The position numbers were made by a program, and so were the translations under genes. Positions 9,365-17,641 of a stretch of DNA of 44,985 nucleotides are shown here, piece by piece; positions within the stretch are counted from its first letter, which is position 1, and every line of letters begins with the position of its first letter. Below the pieces are notes generated by a model that saw nothing but the letters and a program-made list of their open reading frames with translations, had not been told where the DNA came from and searched no databases. The stretch is from Archaeoglobi archaeon (GTDB lineage: Archaea > Halobacteriota > Archaeoglobi > Archaeoglobales > Archaeoglobaceae). The DNA lies in NCBI GenBank assembly GCA_029259335.1, contig JAPDIY010000002.1, positions 1 to 44,985 of the forward strand. Reading direction: 5' to 3'.

Positions 9365-10468
9365 TTAGATAGAACGCTGATCCCTGTAAAGCAGCGCGAA
9401 AGGAATGAACGCTGCAGCAATCGCTGCGAGATAAAGCATCATTCCTTCAAAATCCAGAAAGCTTGCCATGTATCCCGCAATCGTTGATCCGACGAATATT
9501 CCTGCGTTCAGAACTGTGTTTGCCAATCCAATCGCAAAACCCCGATTTTCGCAGTCCGATGCTGCGGCAAAAACGGCCGTATTCACAATACCCATCCCCG
9601 CTCCGCAGACTGAGGACGCGAGGAATAGCTGAACAGGATCCGTCGTCGCTGCCATGAACAGCCCCAGAGATCCGAAGATAATCCCCACAACTGCTCCAGC
9701 CCTTCTCCCAAATCTGTCTGACAGAACTCCAGCCGGAACACGGGAGAGAGAAGAGAATAGGAAAAGCGAGGACACCATGACTCCAGTCTGAAATTTGGTT
9801 ATTTTGATCTCAGAAGCGTAAAAAGGCAGAGCGAAGAGGGCTAAAGCTGATGTCACTGCCGTCCCGATGAACATCAGGGTGTAAAATGGCATCATCACCG
9901 ACGGAAATTTGAAGTTGAACTCTGAACATCTTCTTACGTCTTTTTTAACTGAAAATAAGGCAAACGCAAGTGAAGCAAGAACGAAGGTGAAGGACAGAAG
10001 GAATACGCTCTTCACACCATAAATTTCGGCAGCATACCCTCCAGCTATTGGCCCGGCAAAAAATCCGAGCATTAGAGCTGTTGAGAGCCATCCAATGGCC
10101 TCGCCCCTTCTGTTCTCATCCGATTCGTCCGCAACGAGGGCATTTACTGCAGGAACAAACATCGCACTGCCGAGTCCGTGGATCAACCTCGCCAGAACCA
10201 GGGTGGTAGAATCGAATGAGACGAGGTAGAGAAGTGTGGCAAAGACGCTCGTGACAATTCCGGCAATAATAAAGATCCTCCGGCCGTAAATCTCACTCAG
10301 GTAACCGAATGGAGTCATGGCTATTGCTGGAGAGAGAGCAAAAATCCCAGCGGCAATAGCAGACATAAGCTGAGAAGCTCCAAGATATACAGCATAGGAA
10401 GGGATGATCGGGATAACGCAGCTTAAAGCAGCATAGGCGAAGAATCCTGAGATAAATATGCCCCGCAT
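9365..10468 (-). CDS. MFS transporter
   Basis: This is a 367-residue major facilitator with about 11-12 hydrophobic segments. The loop after segment 2 reads GYLSEIYGRRIF, the equivalent loop in the second half reads GVLSDRFGRRAG, and GWLSTALMLGFFAGPIAGG resembles the antiporter motif. A TATA-like TTAAATAC lies about 25 bases before the ATG, so the transcript is probably leaderless. It precedes the beta-keto acid cleavage enzyme on the same strand, so the cargo may be a carboxylic or amino acid; that link is inference. Drug export is the usual alternative for this type. Confidence 0.85.
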   Translation of the reverse strand: MRGIFISGFFAYAALSCVIPIIPSYAVYLGASQLMSAIAAGIFALSPAIAMTPFGYLSEIYGRRIFIIAGIVTSVFATLLYLVSFDSTTLVLARLIHGLGSAMFVPAVNALVADESDENRRGEAIGWLSTALMLGFFAGPIAGGYAAEIYGVKSVFLLSFTFVLASLAFALFSVKKDVRRCSEFNFKFPSVMMPFYTLMFIGTAVTSALALFALPFYASEIKITKFQTGVMVSSLFLFSSLSRVPAGVLSDRFGRRAGAVVGIIFGSLGLFMAATTDPVQLFLASSVCGAGMGIVNTAVFAAASDCENRGFAIGLANTVLNAGIFVGSTIAGYMASFLDFEGMMLYLAAIAAAFIPFALLYRDQRSI

Positions 10469-10520
10469 TGCTCTGATTTCTCATGCAAGTATTTAACCCT
10501 TCCAGCATGATGATAGAAAG

Positions 10521-10529
10521 TTATAAATA
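10521..10529 (+). promoter_or_regulatory. TATA box of the FGGY kinase gene
   Basis: TTATAAATA lies about 27 bases (centre to ATG) upstream of the kinase start at 10552, which implies a leaderless mRNA. Confidence 0.55.
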
Positions 10530-10551
10530 TTTCACTTGATAGATAATTACG

Positions 10552-12081
10552 ATGGCTGGTTCTAACCTCGTTCTGGCTGTTGACGTTGGCACCACCTCAA
10601 TAAAGGCTGCTATCATGGATATATCTACTTTTGAGGCTGTAAAAACGGAGTCAACAAAGGCAGTTGTAGAATATCCGAAGAAGCACTGGGCCGAAAAAGA
10701 CCCCGAAAAACTCTGGAACAGCATAGTTGAAGTCTGCAGAAAGATCACAGAAGGTGTAAGTCTGGACGCCATTATCTTTGAGGGACACATGGCAGGTGTT
10801 GTGCCAGTAGACGAAGAGGGGAATGCCTTGAGGAACATGATCATATGGCTCGACGAGAGGGCTGCTGGACTGCCTGAAGATGTCTGGAAGGGATTGATAA
10901 AAATTCAGGGCTATTCTCTAACGAAACTGATCAAGTTTCTGAGGTTGACTGGGGGGGCTCCTTCGAGGACGGGGAAAGACCCGATCTCTAAAATAGTCTG
11001 GATAAGAGAGAACGAGCCCGATATTTTCAACAAGACATACAAAATTCTGGATGTAAGAGGGTATCTCGTTGCCAGAGCTACAGGCAGCTTTGTTACAAGC
11101 CCTGACGAAGCTCATCTGACGTGGCTTGCAGATACGAGGGGTGGAAGAGCAAGATGGTCCGAGAGCATACTGAAGGATTACGGACTTGATCCGTCACTGT
11201 TCCCCGAAATAAAGAATTCTACAGATGTTGCGGGACACCTACTGCCCGAAGTTGCCAGCGAGCTTGGAGTTGAGGAGAGAGTTCCAGTGATCGTTGGAAC
11301 CGGAGATGTCTGTGCTGCAGCCGTTGGCTCTGGGGCAGTGAAAGACAACGAGTGCCACATCTACGTTGGGACAAGCGACTGGGTTGCTGCTCATATTCTC
11401 AAGAGAAAGACGGACATTTTCCACTTCATAGGTAGTCTGCTGAGCGCAATTCCCGAAAAATACCTGCTGATTGCAGAGCAGGAGGTTGCGGCAGGAGCTC
11501 TGGAGTGGGCTATGAAGCTCGTGGGCATTGAGGGAGAGTACGAGCTTGTGGGAGAGATGATCAAGAATGCGAAAGCTGGAAAGCTGATTTTCATGCCTTG
11601 GTTCTACGGGGAGAGAGCGCCAATTGATGATCCTTACGTCAGGGGTGGGCTGGTTAACGTCAGTTTGGATACGGGGAGAGAAGAGGTGCTGAGAGCGATG
11701 ATGGAGGGGGTGGCGATGAACATCAAGTGGATATACGGCTATGTGGAAAAGATGACTGCAGTGCAGAGTGAGGTGAGCATCGTTGGTGGGGGAGCTCTGT
11801 TCGACATCTGGTGTCAGATAATAGCGAGTGCGATAAAAAGACCGCTGAGGAGGCTGAAGCACCCTGAGCAGACCGGATTGAGGGGGCTAGCAACGATGGC
11901 GGCAGTGGGGCTTGGAAGGGAGACTTTCGAGAGTGCTGCGGCAAAATTCAAGGTTGATAGAGTGTTTAAGCCTGACGAAGAGGAGGCAAGAGTCTACGAC
12001 AGGCAGTTCGAGTACTACAGGGAGCTTTACGGAAAGCTGAAAAAAATATACAAAAAGCTGAACTCAGGGTCTGAAGATTAG
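10552..12081 (+). CDS. FGGY-family carbohydrate kinase
   Basis: This 509-residue sugar kinase is of the xylulokinase/gluconokinase type and phosphorylates a sugar, polyol or acid with ATP. The N-terminal phosphate-1 loop is LAVDVGTTSIKAAIMD. The catalytic aspartate probably lies in WLDERA, and the C-terminal ATP-binding segment includes SIVGGGALFDIWCQIIASA. Its C-terminal 18 bases overlap the convergent PLP enzyme. The substrate is not determined by visible motifs, and no neighbouring sugar gene helps. A TATA box about 25 bases before the ATG suggests independent leaderless expression. Confidence 0.9.
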   Translation: MAGSNLVLAVDVGTTSIKAAIMDISTFEAVKTESTKAVVEYPKKHWAEKDPEKLWNSIVEVCRKITEGVSLDAIIFEGHMAGVVPVDEEGNALRNMIIWLDERAAGLPEDVWKGLIKIQGYSLTKLIKFLRLTGGAPSRTGKDPISKIVWIRENEPDIFNKTYKILDVRGYLVARATGSFVTSPDEAHLTWLADTRGGRARWSESILKDYGLDPSLFPEIKNSTDVAGHLLPEVASELGVEERVPVIVGTGDVCAAAVGSGAVKDNECHIYVGTSDWVAAHILKRKTDIFHFIGSLLSAIPEKYLLIAEQEVAAGALEWAMKLVGIEGEYELVGEMIKNAKAGKLIFMPWFYGERAPIDDPYVRGGLVNVSLDTGREEVLRAMMEGVAMNIKWIYGYVEKMTAVQSEVSIVGGGALFDIWCQIIASAIKRPLRRLKHPEQTGLRGLATMAAVGLGRETFESAAAKFKVDRVFKPDEEEARVYDRQFEYYRELYGKLKKIYKKLNSGSED

Positions 12082-13446
12082 CTCGTTTATCACGTATTTA
12101 AAGAAGCTCTCGACCACTTCAGGCGGCATCGAGTGGATAAGCTCGTTTATGAGCTCCATGTCTTCAGGAATATCACCTTTTCCGATTTCAAGCTTGGATA
12201 CGTCGAAGGATGTAACGTCTGGATAGCCTTTCCCGGCTCTGCTCACCGCATCTCTCATATCCTCGATGAACTTATCCACAACATCAGCATGTCCCGGGTT
12301 GACGGAGAAGTGCAGGCTTCTCGGAAATCCAAGCTGCTTAGATCCGGGCTGGGACTGCACGTACCAGCCTTTCTCAGCCATGAGAGAGCTTATCTGGAAG
12401 AGGTTGAGATTATCGGAGGTGAAGGCAAGCACAGGCCCCTCAGGCTTGCCGATCAGCTCAAAACCGAGCTCAGCAAGGCCATCAATCAGCCTTCTCTTGG
12501 CGTAAAGCATCTTCTCAGCCAGCCTGAGATAGCCTTCAATGCCGAGATAATTCATCACAGCCCATGTTGCAGCAAGAGTTCCCGCTGAGCGGGTTGACAG
12601 AACTGCGGTGTTCACGAGCGGATAGCCGGGCCAGGCGGCCATGACAAATATCTGCCCCTCTCTAAGCTTTGCATTTCTGTAAAGAACTACTGACGCCCCT
12701 CTGGGAGAAAAGCCGTACTTGTGGTAATCGGCAGAGATGGAGTTTACACCCTCAATGCTGAAGTCGAAGTCCGGGACTTTTTCTCCGAGCTTTCTGAAGA
12801 AGGGTAGCGAGAAGCCGCCAAGGCAGGCATCAACGTGCAGCCACACTCCACTGTCCAGAGCGAGATCGGATAAAGACCTGATGTCGTCAACCATACCAAA
12901 GGGATAGTTTGGTGCTGATCCGACTATAACTGCTGTTCTGGCACCCATCAACTCGCTCATGTGATCTACATCGGCTCTCAGCTCATCATTCAGTCCGCTT
13001 CTCACAGCCTTAAACCCAAGATATTCGGCGGACTTCCAGAAAGCAGGATGAGCAGTTGCAGGCAGTATCACTTCAGGTATGACATCCTTCCCCTTCTCTT
13101 TCCTGAACTTCTCCCTCGCAGCCTTCAAAGCGAGCATTATGCTCTCAGTCCCGCCGTAGGTGAAGTTCCCGACAACGTTTTCATCGCCGCCAAGCAAGCT
13201 TGCAGCCATCCCCACAACTTCCCTCTCCATTCTCAGCAGGCTCGGAAAGGTAGTAAAGTCAAGCATCGTCTTGTCCATGAACATCAGGTAAGCCTTCCTT
13301 GCAAGCTCGACGAGCTCCTTCTGTCCAGCATAGTAGATGTGACCCCACATCCTCTTGCTGTGCGGTTCGTAATCGTTTCTGGCGTATTCTTCAAGCTCCT
13401 TGAGGACATTCTCAGCATTTTTACCCTTTTCGGGAAGGGTTTTCAT
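12064..13446 (-). CDS. PLP enzyme, sphingosine-phosphate-lyase-like decarboxylase group
   Basis: This is a 460-residue fold-type I PLP enzyme of the group II decarboxylase family. NFTYGGTESI (about 94-103) binds the cofactor phosphate, Asp206 in HVDACLGGF pairs with the ring nitrogen, and Lys243 in SADYHKYGFSPRG forms the Schiff base. The HKYGFSPRGASVVLYRN run, WPGYPLVNTAVLSTRSAG and AATWAVMNYLGIEGY resemble sphingosine-1-phosphate lyase more than tyrosine or glutamate decarboxylase. Sphingolipids are not expected in this organism, so another phospho-amino alcohol or amino acid substrate is likely. An annotation as mfnA (tyrosine decarboxylase) is possible but fits less well. Confidence 0.82.
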   Translation of the reverse strand: MKTLPEKGKNAENVLKELEEYARNDYEPHSKRMWGHIYYAGQKELVELARKAYLMFMDKTMLDFTTFPSLLRMEREVVGMAASLLGGDENVVGNFTYGGTESIMLALKAAREKFRKEKGKDVIPEVILPATAHPAFWKSAEYLGFKAVRSGLNDELRADVDHMSELMGARTAVIVGSAPNYPFGMVDDIRSLSDLALDSGVWLHVDACLGGFSLPFFRKLGEKVPDFDFSIEGVNSISADYHKYGFSPRGASVVLYRNAKLREGQIFVMAAWPGYPLVNTAVLSTRSAGTLAATWAVMNYLGIEGYLRLAEKMLYAKRRLIDGLAELGFELIGKPEGPVLAFTSDNLNLFQISSLMAEKGWYVQSQPGSKQLGFPRSLHFSVNPGHADVVDKFIEDMRDAVSRAGKGYPDVTSFDVSKLEIGKGDIPEDMELINELIHSMPPEVVESFFKYVINELIFRP

Positions 13447-13488
13447 GATAAAAATAGCTAAAAAATTGGTTAAAAAATTTTGGAAAAT

Positions 13489-13914
13489 CTACTTGAAGTA
13501 TCTTTCAAGAATTCCCTTCAGCGCCTGAGCATGCCTGTATTCGTCCCTCGAAGCCTCATCCCAGATGTCATGAGCTTCATCGATCCCAAGCTCCTTTGCC
13601 TTCACTGCAACCTCCCTCTTGTGGACATTTGCTTTCATCTCTCCACCAAGCATGTATTCAAGGCTCTCCTTGAGCGTCTCCTTAATCATACCATTTAGCT
13701 CTGCAAAGCGTGCGGCATGCATGGCTTCATCCATTGCAATGTTCCTGAGAACGACAGCAATCTCGGGATAGCCTTCTCTCTCAGCCTGTCTCGCCATCGC
13801 CAGATAAAGTCCGACTTCCATCGTCTCTCCGCGAAATTCTCTCTCAACTGCATCTTCAAGCTCGGTTCCCTTTGTTACCCCAATCACGTTTTTGTTATCT
13901 CCAAACTCTACCAT
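13489..13914 (-). CDS. ferritin-like diiron protein (rubrerythrin type, no rubredoxin domain)
   Basis: The 141-residue four-helix protein has the duplicated diiron pattern: a first E-bearing helix ([19 protein letters not shown]), [13 protein letters not shown] with ExxH, and [12 protein letters not shown] with a second ExxH-like set. It lacks the CxxC rubredoxin domain of classical rubrerythrin. Such proteins reduce peroxide or handle iron. It is divergent from an HTH-V4R regulator across a 90-base gap containing paired TTCG boxes, which supports a role in the oxidative-stress response. A TATA-like TTTTATAA (13933-13940) sits about 20-25 bases from its ATG. Confidence 0.85.
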   Translation of the reverse strand: MVEFGDNKNVIGVTKGTELEDAVEREFRGETMEVGLYLAMARQAEREGYPEIAVVLRNIAMDEAMHAARFAELNGMIKETLKESLEYMLGGEMKANVHKREVAVKAKELGIDEAHDIWDEASRDEYRHAQALKGILERYFK

Positions 13915-13951
13915 ACCATTACCAACTCTTTGTTTTATAAGAATCTTACGG

Positions 13952-13962
13952 TTCGAAATTCG
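13952..13962. promoter_or_regulatory. paired TTCG box, candidate regulator site
   Basis: TTCGAAATTCG holds two direct TTCG copies 7 bases apart (start to start). It lies just upstream of the TATA boxes of both divergent genes. Tandem TTCG boxes are what I recall for MsvR-type regulators, although with wider spacing, so binding here is a hypothesis. Confidence 0.4.
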
Positions 13963-13975
13963 TCTTACCGATAGA

Positions 13976-13982
13976 TTTATAT
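13976..13982 (+). promoter_or_regulatory. TATA box of the HTH-V4R regulator gene
   Basis: TTTATAT is centred about 26 bases before the GTG at 14005, implying transcription from or next to the start codon. Confidence 0.5.
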
Positions 13983-13999
13983 CTTACTGAAAACCAGAA

Positions 14000-14011
14000 T
14001 TCGTGTGTTCG
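14000..14011. promoter_or_regulatory. second paired TTCG box over the regulator start
   Basis: TTCGTGTGTTCG has two direct TTCG copies 8 bases apart. It covers the expected transcription start and the GTG start codon of the regulator, a position suited to autorepression. Confidence 0.4.
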
Positions 14012-14643
14012 GGATTGACGAGAGTAAGCTGAGGATACTTCAGCTACTCAGAAAACCTATGACTGTCACCGAACTGGCAAGGGAGACGGGTTTGAGCAAA
14101 GCCACTGTCTCCTACCATCTCAGGGCTTTGCAGAAACTCAGACTTGTAAAGGTCGAGAGGGTTGAGGTGTGCAGAAACTTCATGAAGAAATATTTCGTGT
14201 CGGTCCTCAGCTCTCCTGATCTCATCGCTCCTCAGGAGGTCAAGATTCTGAGTGACTTTACGCTGAGCAGAGAGGAGTTTCTGAGAACGCTGCTTAGACT
14301 GCTGAACGTCTTAAACCTTGACAATGTCATTGTGAGAAAGGCTGGTTTCGACCTTGGCTACCACTCTCTTGCGGAAAAAATAGATGGAAATATTCAGGAT
14401 GGGCTCGCTGAGATATGGGAGAAGCTTAATCTGGGGAGAGTTGCTGAATCAAGCAAGGATCGTTTTGTCGTGGAAGATTGCTACAACTGCAGTGGTTTGC
14501 CAGCGATCGGGAAGCCGTATTGCAGGATTGACGAAGGGATCATTGAGGGTGTTCTGTGCAGCAAAACAGGGGAAAGAAAAAGAGTTAGAGAAATCAGGTG
14601 CTGGGGAACTGGAGACGATTGCTGCGAGTTCGAGATAAAATAA
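14005..14643 (+). CDS. HTH-V4R transcription regulator, MsvR-like
   Basis: This 212-residue protein has an ArsR-type winged helix at residues 5-60 (TVTELARETGLSKATVSYHLRAL is the recognition region) and a C-terminal V4R domain rich in cysteine. The cysteines are Cys159, Cys162, Cys173, Cys185, Cys199, Cys206 and Cys207, within DCYNCSGLP, PYCRIDEGI and RCWGTGDDCCEFEI. This architecture matches MsvR, the redox-switched regulator described in methanogens, where V4R cysteines sense oxidation. It starts with GTG about 26 bases after a TATA box and has no leader. It is divergent from a peroxide-handling diiron protein, as expected for an oxidative-stress circuit. Orthology to MsvR is inferred from domain order and context. 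Confidence 0.82.
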   Translation: MFGIDESKLRILQLLRKPMTVTELARETGLSKATVSYHLRALQKLRLVKVERVEVCRNFMKKYFVSVLSSPDLIAPQEVKILSDFTLSREEFLRTLLRLLNVLNLDNVIVRKAGFDLGYHSLAEKIDGNIQDGLAEIWEKLNLGRVAESSKDRFVVEDCYNCSGLPAIGKPYCRIDEGIIEGVLCSKTGERKRVREIRCWGTGDDCCEFEIK

Positions 14644-14651
14644 CCTCAACC

Positions 14652-14660
14652 TTTTTATTA
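14652..14660 (+). promoter_or_regulatory. TATA box of the site-2 protease gene
   Basis: TTTTTATTA lies about 27 bases before the ATG at 14683, right after the stop of the regulator gene. The protease-thiolase pair thus has its own leaderless promoter. Confidence 0.45.
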
Positions 14661-14682
14661 TGCTCTGCCATTTGATTAAATA

Positions 14683-16179
14683 ATGCTAACTTCAGCGGGC
14701 TTCGCAATAATCGCATTCATTGTCTACTGGGGAATCGTGGAAATTTTAAGGAGAAGAGGAGTGCTGGAAAAGTACAATGTAACAGCCTATGGACCTATTT
14801 TGCTCATCAGAACCAAAAAGGGGTTGAATTTACTGGAAAAAATTTCAAAACCAAAAAGGTTCTGGAAGGTTTATGCAAATATCGGTTTACCTGCGGTTTT
14901 TGCCGGAATGGTTTTCATGTTTGCCCTTATTTTGGTTGCGGACTACATAATGATTACCAACCCCCCCCAGCCCTCGGAACTCACGAGTCCGAGAGCGGCA
15001 TTACTGCTTCCAGGGGTGAATCCCTTCATTCCCGTGATCTGGGGGACGATTGGACTAATTGTGACACTTATAGTCCACGAATTCAGCCATGCGATTCTTT
15101 GCAGGGTTGAAGGAGTTAAAGTCAAGGCTCTCGGCGTAATTCTCGCTCTAATCCCAATAGGAGGCTTTGCAGAGCCAGATGAAAAGGAGCTCCTTGATAA
15201 GGAGAAAACCTCAGCCTCTTCAAGGGTCAGAATTTTTTCTGCAGGAGTTATAAGCAACTTCATCGTGGCATTTGTGGCATTTACCCTCTTCTTTCACCTT
15301 ATCGGAGCTGTTACTCCATCCGTTGTCGCATTCAACGACGCTGGCAATTTTGAGGGAAAAGTTCTGGAGATAAACGGATACAAGGTTACAACGTCTGAAG
15401 AAGTCAGAAAAGCGCTGGGCAATGGTAGTACTGCCACTTTAAAGCTCGAAAAGGATGGTGAAGTTAAGGTATTGGAGATTCCCAACGTGATGGGGGTAAA
15501 GATAACCGGGCTTTACAGGGAGGACAACAAGACATTCCCCGCAGAGCTTGCAGGGATTAAAGCAGGCATGCTGATCGTCAGAATCGACAACACGACGATA
15601 AAAGATTATACGGACTTCCAGAAGAAAATGGGAGAAACAAGACCGGGGCAGAAAATTACCGTTTACGTTTATGATAACGGCTCGATTAAGCCATTCAACA
15701 TCACACTTGCAGGAAAGGATGCCAAGGGATTTCTTGGAGTTTACGTTCAGACTTTCGACAGCATTGATGGAATAAACCTCCTCTACTCTTCGGCATTTCT
15801 CAAAGAGATAAGGTCGATTCCAGAGCACATGAAAAGTGTTCAGGGCTGGCTTTATCTGATAGCCATGCCCTTCAGGTTTCAGGGCTTCACTGGAGATTAC
15901 GAGATATTATTCAGTGCTCCTCCATGGCTTTTCTGGATTCTCAACACCCTCTACTGGGTTGGGTGGATCAACTTCTACGTCGGTCTTTTCAACTGCCTAC
16001 CAGCACTACCGCTCGATGGTGGAAGAGTTTTTCACGAAGTTTTCAGCAGAATACTGGTCAGAAGGTATGGGGAGAGGGGAGAAGAGATTTCAATGCAGGT
16101 TGTTAAGCTGTTTGCATTCATAGTATTTTTCTCCATACTACTGTCAATCGCGATTCCTAACATTGAGGGGCTGATATGA
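14683..16179 (+). CDS. site-2 protease family (M50) membrane metalloprotease
   Basis: This 498-residue intramembrane zinc protease cuts membrane-spanning substrates. The zinc motif HEFSH is at residues 132-136 within a hydrophobic segment, and the third ligand lies in PLDGGRVFHE (Asp445). Between them are PDZ-like domains (around FEGKVLEINGYKVTTSEEV and AELAGIKAGMLIVRIDN). Hydrophobic segments occur at residues 1-20, 65-90, 120-145, 185-210 and in the C-terminal third. The substrate is unknown. The 3' end overlaps the tRNA thiolation gene by four bases (ATGA), an unexpected pairing that probably reflects co-transcription only. Confidence 0.88.
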   Translation: MLTSAGFAIIAFIVYWGIVEILRRRGVLEKYNVTAYGPILLIRTKKGLNLLEKISKPKRFWKVYANIGLPAVFAGMVFMFALILVADYIMITNPPQPSELTSPRAALLLPGVNPFIPVIWGTIGLIVTLIVHEFSHAILCRVEGVKVKALGVILALIPIGGFAEPDEKELLDKEKTSASSRVRIFSAGVISNFIVAFVAFTLFFHLIGAVTPSVVAFNDAGNFEGKVLEINGYKVTTSEEVRKALGNGSTATLKLEKDGEVKVLEIPNVMGVKITGLYREDNKTFPAELAGIKAGMLIVRIDNTTIKDYTDFQKKMGETRPGQKITVYVYDNGSIKPFNITLAGKDAKGFLGVYVQTFDSIDGINLLYSSAFLKEIRSIPEHMKSVQGWLYLIAMPFRFQGFTGDYEILFSAPPWLFWILNTLYWVGWINFYVGLFNCLPALPLDGGRVFHEVFSRILVRRYGERGEEISMQVVKLFAFIVFFSILLSIAIPNIEGLI

Positions 16180-17051
16180 AATGCAAAAAGTGTGGTAAGA
16201 AAGCCATCGCCCATCTGAAAGCTTACGGAATTGCGCTGTGCGAGGAATGCTATTCCGACTTTTACATCAGGCTTGTGAAGAGGAGTATAAAGAGGTACAG
16301 GATTATGAAGAAAAATGAGAGAGTTCTTGCTGCCGTATCTGGAGGTAAGGATAGTTCGGCGATGGCTGCTGTGCTTAAAGAGCTTGGTTACGATTTTGAA
16401 ATGCTTTACATCGATCTGGGAATTGGAGAGTATTCTGAGGAGTCCGAGAGGACCGTTAAGAATCTTTCAGAGTTTCTCGATGTTGACCTCAATATTCTCA
16501 GGCTAAAGGAATACGGGTTCACGATTTCGGAGTTGAGGAGGAAATGGAGAAGAAAGACATGTTCGGGGTGTGGGATAGCGAAGAGATACATTATGAACAG
16601 ATTTGCAAGGGAAAATGGTTTCGATGTTGTCGCTACCGGTCACACAGTTGAGGATATTGTTTCGTTTTACCTCAAAAACGTTGCTGGTGGTACAAAAATC
16701 TGGGTTGAAAAGCTTTTACCGAGAAATGAGCCTTTTGACGAGAAAATTGTGACAAGAGCAAAGCCCATGTTTGAAATCAGCGAGAAGGAGAATATGCTCT
16801 TCGTTTTGATACGGAATATCCCATTCACAATGGCGGACTGCCCCTATGCTCCAAAACCAGAGTGGAAGGAGATTATTTATGAAATTGAAAGGAGAAAACC
16901 GGGATTTTCGAAAAACTTCGTCAGAGGTTTACTTGCGAAGAAACACGAGTTTCAGGAGATCCGACACTGCAGTGTGTGTGGAGAAATTTCAAACAGCGAC
17001 ATTTGTGCCTTCTGCAGGTTGAGGTCGAGTGTTGGAGATTTTCACTTGTGA
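16176..17051 (+). CDS. tRNA 2-thiolation enzyme, TtcA/NcsA/TtuA type
   Basis: This 291-residue PP-loop ATPase adenylates tRNA uridine (position 34 or 54) or cytidine and replaces oxygen by sulfur. Features in order are an N-terminal zinc finger (Cys3, Cys6, Cys22, Cys25), the ATP PP-loop SGGKDSS (55-61), CSGCG (Cys129, Cys132) and TGHTVED, which would bind an iron-sulfur cluster or sulfur, and a C-terminal zinc finger (Cys265, Cys268, Cys277, Cys280). Two terminal zinc fingers around a PP-loop core are typical of NcsA/TtuA rather than bacterial TtcA. Which tRNA position is modified cannot be decided here. Confidence 0.88.
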   Translation: MKCKKCGKKAIAHLKAYGIALCEECYSDFYIRLVKRSIKRYRIMKKNERVLAAVSGGKDSSAMAAVLKELGYDFEMLYIDLGIGEYSEESERTVKNLSEFLDVDLNILRLKEYGFTISELRRKWRRKTCSGCGIAKRYIMNRFARENGFDVVATGHTVEDIVSFYLKNVAGGTKIWVEKLLPRNEPFDEKIVTRAKPMFEISEKENMLFVLIRNIPFTMADCPYAPKPEWKEIIYEIERRKPGFSKNFVRGLLAKKHEFQEIRHCSVCGEISNSDICAFCRLRSSVGDFHL

Positions 17052-17065
17052 TAAGGTACACAGGA

Positions 17066-17617
17066 TCACTTCTTACATATCTCAACAAAGTTCCTGTAAA
17101 GCTCCACACCGTACTGAGAATGGTAAACTTCAGGATGCCACTGAACACCGTAAAGCGGCTTTTTCTCATGCTTCATCGCCTCGATCTTGCAGATGTCCGA
17201 CTCTGCAAGAACCTTAAACTCATCGGGCAGCTTTTTGACCTCATCCATGTGGCTCGCCCACACCCTTATGTTCTTGGGTATGCCCTCGAAAAGTTCATCT
17301 TCTTCAACTATCCTCACGTCCACTTCAGAGTAGCCGCCCATACTGCCCTTGCCAACCTCACCACCGAATACTTTGGCTATAAGCTGGTGTCCGAGGCATA
17401 TGCCGATGATCGGGACATTTAGTTCTTTGATGTACTGCTCGCAGTTACCCGTCCTTTCGAGAGAAGGTCCACCACCGATAACCAGACCGTCAACATCCTC
17501 CAGTTCCTCAACTGGTGTTGTATTCTCAACAAGCTTTGACTCCACCCCCAGATCTCGCAGCGTTCTGTGAATGAGGTGGTTGTACTGCCCGTAGTTATAA
17601 ACCACGTAAATTTTCAT
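17066..17617 (-). CDS. guaAA: GMP synthase glutamine amidotransferase subunit
   Basis: This 183-residue class I amidotransferase supplies ammonia to the separate ATP-pyrophosphatase subunit of GMP synthase. It has GICLGHQ with nucleophile Cys74 and WHPE with His161 and Glu163. A stand-alone subunit of this length is the archaeal arrangement; bacteria fuse it to the synthetase. The partner gene is not in the window. It lies 24 bases downstream of the secreted eight-cysteine gene on the same strand and is convergent with the tRNA thiolation gene, 14 bases away. Confidence 0.93.
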   Translation of the reverse strand: MKIYVVYNYGQYNHLIHRTLRDLGVESKLVENTTPVEELEDVDGLVIGGGPSLERTGNCEQYIKELNVPIIGICLGHQLIAKVFGGEVGKGSMGGYSEVDVRIVEEDELFEGIPKNIRVWASHMDEVKKLPDEFKVLAESDICKIEAMKHEKKPLYGVQWHPEVYHSQYGVELYRNFVEICKK

Positions 17618-17641
17618 GGTTCAAGGTTGATGATGGAAAAA

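Noticed and set aside
11239-11862. 207-codon open frame on the minus strand
   Set aside because: It is antisense to the conserved FGGY kinase; rich in His, Ser and Leu in a pattern typical of shadow frames, with no domain visible.
12064-13446. Assignment as tyrosine decarboxylase MfnA
   Set aside because: The region around the Schiff-base lysine and the WPG/AATWAVMNYLG segments match sphingosine-phosphate-lyase-like proteins better.
13950-13960. GGTTCGAAAT resembling a tRNA T-loop
   Set aside because: No matching stem, anticodon arm or acceptor follows from the 90-base gap; it fits better as a TTCG regulatory box.
16176-17051. PP-loop protein as the LarE partner of larB
   Set aside because: It has the N- and C-terminal zinc fingers and CxxC of tRNA thiolation enzymes, not the LarE architecture.
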